DNA of 7,214 nucleotides from Hyphomicrobium sp. (GTDB taxonomy: Bacteria; Pseudomonadota; Alphaproteobacteria; Rhizobiales; Hyphomicrobiaceae): contig JAUWCP010000118.1 in assembly GCA_030609245.1 (NCBI GenBank), positions 1 to 7,214 on the forward strand. The letters are read 5' to 3'. Made by a program: the position numbers and the translations under genes. This document shows positions 6,392-7,214 of the stretch, piece after piece. Numbering within the stretch: position 1 is the first letter of the stretch; every line of letters begins with the position of its first letter. The notes under the pieces were generated by a model. That model saw only the letters and a program-made list of their open reading frames with translations, had not been told where the DNA came from and did no database searches.

Positions 6392-6448
6392 CACACGCAC
6401 CTCTCACCGGGAGAAAAAATAGTGGCCCAGTTTTAGGGGGGAAAGACA
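6267..6448 (-). mobile_element. Remnant of an IS3-family insertion sequence (left end only)
   Basis: The remnant comprises the upstream noncoding end and the first 41 codons of orfA. Read on the minus strand, the putative end starts TGTCTTTCCCCCCTAAAACT, with the TG terminus usual for IS3-family elements, and runs to the ribosome binding site and ATG. The outer boundary at 6448 is inferred from that TG and from where the beta-barrel frame ceases. The inner boundary at about 6267 is where similarity to OrfA ends. No second inverted repeat or target duplication was found. Confidence 0.7.
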
Positions 6449-6610
6449 GCAGTCTCAAGAAACGATATCCGCGCCAGAGTGGAAGCCGGTGTGCGCCTTA
6501 TGAAGCCATGGGGTTACACGCTCCGGACCACCGGATCGATCGATGGCCTGGGGGATGACGACTTCAAGGCCTACGGTGGTCAGATCTGGATTAACATGCC
6601 GCTGAATTGA
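6449..6610 (+). pseudogene. C-terminal fragment of an outer-membrane beta-barrel (autotransporter-like) protein
   Basis: The frame ending at the TGA (6608-6610) reads ARVEAGVRLMKPWGYTLRTT, then GSIDGLGDDDFKAYGGQIWI, and ends NMPLN. Alternating hydrophobic and polar residues, the turn GSIDGLGDDDF and the hydrophobic final strand look like the last beta-strands of an autotransporter-type beta-barrel. The frame runs into a TAG within the IS remnant (around 6435), and no start codon with a ribosome binding site is visible. The rest of the gene seems to have been removed when the insertion sequence came in or was deleted. The autotransporter family assignment is from composition and pattern only. 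Confidence 0.55.
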
Positions 6611-6629
6611 GGCGCGCGGGTGTGGCGTG

Positions 6630-6657
6630 GTCTGCGCCCCGTGCCGATCGCGCAGAC
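6630..6657 (+). terminator. Possible hairpin after the beta-barrel fragment
   Basis: GTCTGCGC (6630-6637) and GCGCAGAC (6650-6657) form a perfect 8-base-pair stem with a 12-base loop, 20 bases after the stop codon. There is no T-run after it, so it is not a typical intrinsic terminator on the + strand. Confidence 0.25.
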
Positions 6658-6828
6658 TGCCCGCAAATTGAGTGGTGACAAGAAAATAGCATCGTCTCCT
6701 GTTGGCCTATCGCGACAGTTCGCTGCGACGCACCAAGTCGTCAGCAGTTGGGGGTAGAGCGGCCGTGCCGTATCGATGTGGTGGAGTTTCTGGAGCTGCC
6801 GAAAATCGAGTCGCCTCAAAGTGATAAA

Positions 6829-6905
<77 letters not shown>

Positions 6906-6920
6906 TTGGGCAGGGCGCTC

Positions 6921-6949
6921 TTGATACCCGATCCGCTGCGCCCGGGCAA
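6921..6949 (-). promoter_or_regulatory. Promoter of tRNA-Arg
   Basis: On the minus strand, TTGCCC (complement of 6944-6949) and TATCAA (complement of 6921-6926) are separated by 17 bases, matching the -35 and -10 consensus at four of six positions each. The -10 box lies 15 bases before the first base of the mature tRNA, a usual distance. Confidence 0.45.
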
Positions 6950-7024
6950 TCACACGGGGCTTGCGCCGCAGGCCCCCTCGACGTTTGCCCCAAACTTCTT
7001 GTTTGGATGTCGCTGCAGTATCGG

Positions 7025-7053
7025 CTGACCCGGGCACGCTGAGCGCATATAGT
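7025..7053 (+). promoter_or_regulatory. Candidate promoter of polA
   Basis: CTGACC (7025-7030) and TATAGT (7048-7053) are separated by 17 bases. The -10 box matches consensus at five of six positions and the -35 box at four of six. Transcription would start near 7060, only about two bases before the polA ATG. Confidence 0.4.
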
Positions 7054-7061
7054 CCCGCGCC

Positions 7062-7214
7062 ATGACCAAACCCAAGAGCAAAGCCAAGAGCGAGAAGGCC
7101 ACCATCGCGAGCGTGCCTGCCGGCGAGGCAACGCCGATCGCAAAGGGCAGCCACGTCTATCTCATTGACGGCTCGGGCTACATCTTCCGCGCCTTTCACG
7201 CGCTCCCCCCTTTG
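7062..7214 (+). CDS. polA: DNA polymerase I, N-terminus (partial, runs off the window)
   Basis: DNA polymerase I fills gaps and removes RNA primers during replication and repair. Only the first 51 codons are present. A Lys-rich extension of about 28 residues (MTKPKSKAKSEK and onward) leads into SHVYLIDGSGYIFRAFHALP, the start of the 5'-3' exonuclease domain. Asp36 corresponds to the first metal-binding aspartate of that domain, and the segment matches the family start VDGSGYIFRAYHALPPL closely. No Shine-Dalgarno sequence is seen before the ATG, and the -10 box of the likely promoter is only 8 bases away. The gene is divergent from tRNA-Arg, and the 156 bases between them hold the promoters of both. 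The C-terminal domains lie outside the window. Confidence 0.9.
   Translation, partial: MTKPKSKAKSEKATIASVPAGEATPIAKGSHVYLIDGSGYIFRAFHALPPL

Overview
The window looks like alphaproteobacterial DNA, most likely from the Sphingomonadales. This rests on the CpaF/TadB/TadC-type Tad pilus genes, a polA start of the sphingomonad kind, a tRNA-Arg(CCG) and moderately high GC. The taxon is inferred from gene style and was not tested by a search.

Left part (1-3462): a compact operon on the + strand encodes the Tad (tight adherence, Flp pilus) assembly motor. It holds tadA/cpaF (secretion ATPase), tadB and tadC (inner-membrane platform proteins). tadA and tadB overlap by one base, and tadC follows after 16 bases with its own Shine-Dalgarno (SD) sequence. 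The Flp pilin, CpaB, CpaC and CpaE partners are not here and presumably lie upstream.

Middle part (3463-6047): this region looks rearranged. It carries a TPR lipoprotein of the TadD type and a prepilin peptidase (cpaA/tadV), separated by long stretches without a convincing gene. Woven through it are two duplicated sequences. A 'leader' of about 110 bases occurs at 3605, at 3723 and, shortened, at 5679. It contains a perfect 13-base palindrome, and copies 2 and 3 also carry an AAGGAG ribosome binding site. A 'body' of about 194 bases occurs at 4394 and 5773. In the right-hand copy leader and body are contiguous and form a 37-codon ORF. In the left-hand copy the tadD-like gene sits exactly between leader and body, so tadD now uses the leader's ribosome binding site. 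This split element is the most unusual structure in the window.

Right part (6048-7214): a small secreted Arg/His/Gly-rich protein ends on sequence that appears to come from an IS3-family insertion sequence. Only the left end of that element and the first 41 codons of its orfA remain (minus strand). Directly beyond it lies the orphaned C-terminus of an outer-membrane beta-barrel protein. Next come tRNA-Arg(CCG) on the minus strand, with a recognisable promoter, and the start of polA on the + strand, whose -10 box is so close to the ATG that the transcript may be nearly leaderless.

Together, TadA powers and TadB/TadC anchor Flp pilus assembly, TadD would support the outer-membrane part, and CpaA would process the prepilins. 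The accessory region between tadC and polA has been reshaped by duplication and insertion-sequence activity.
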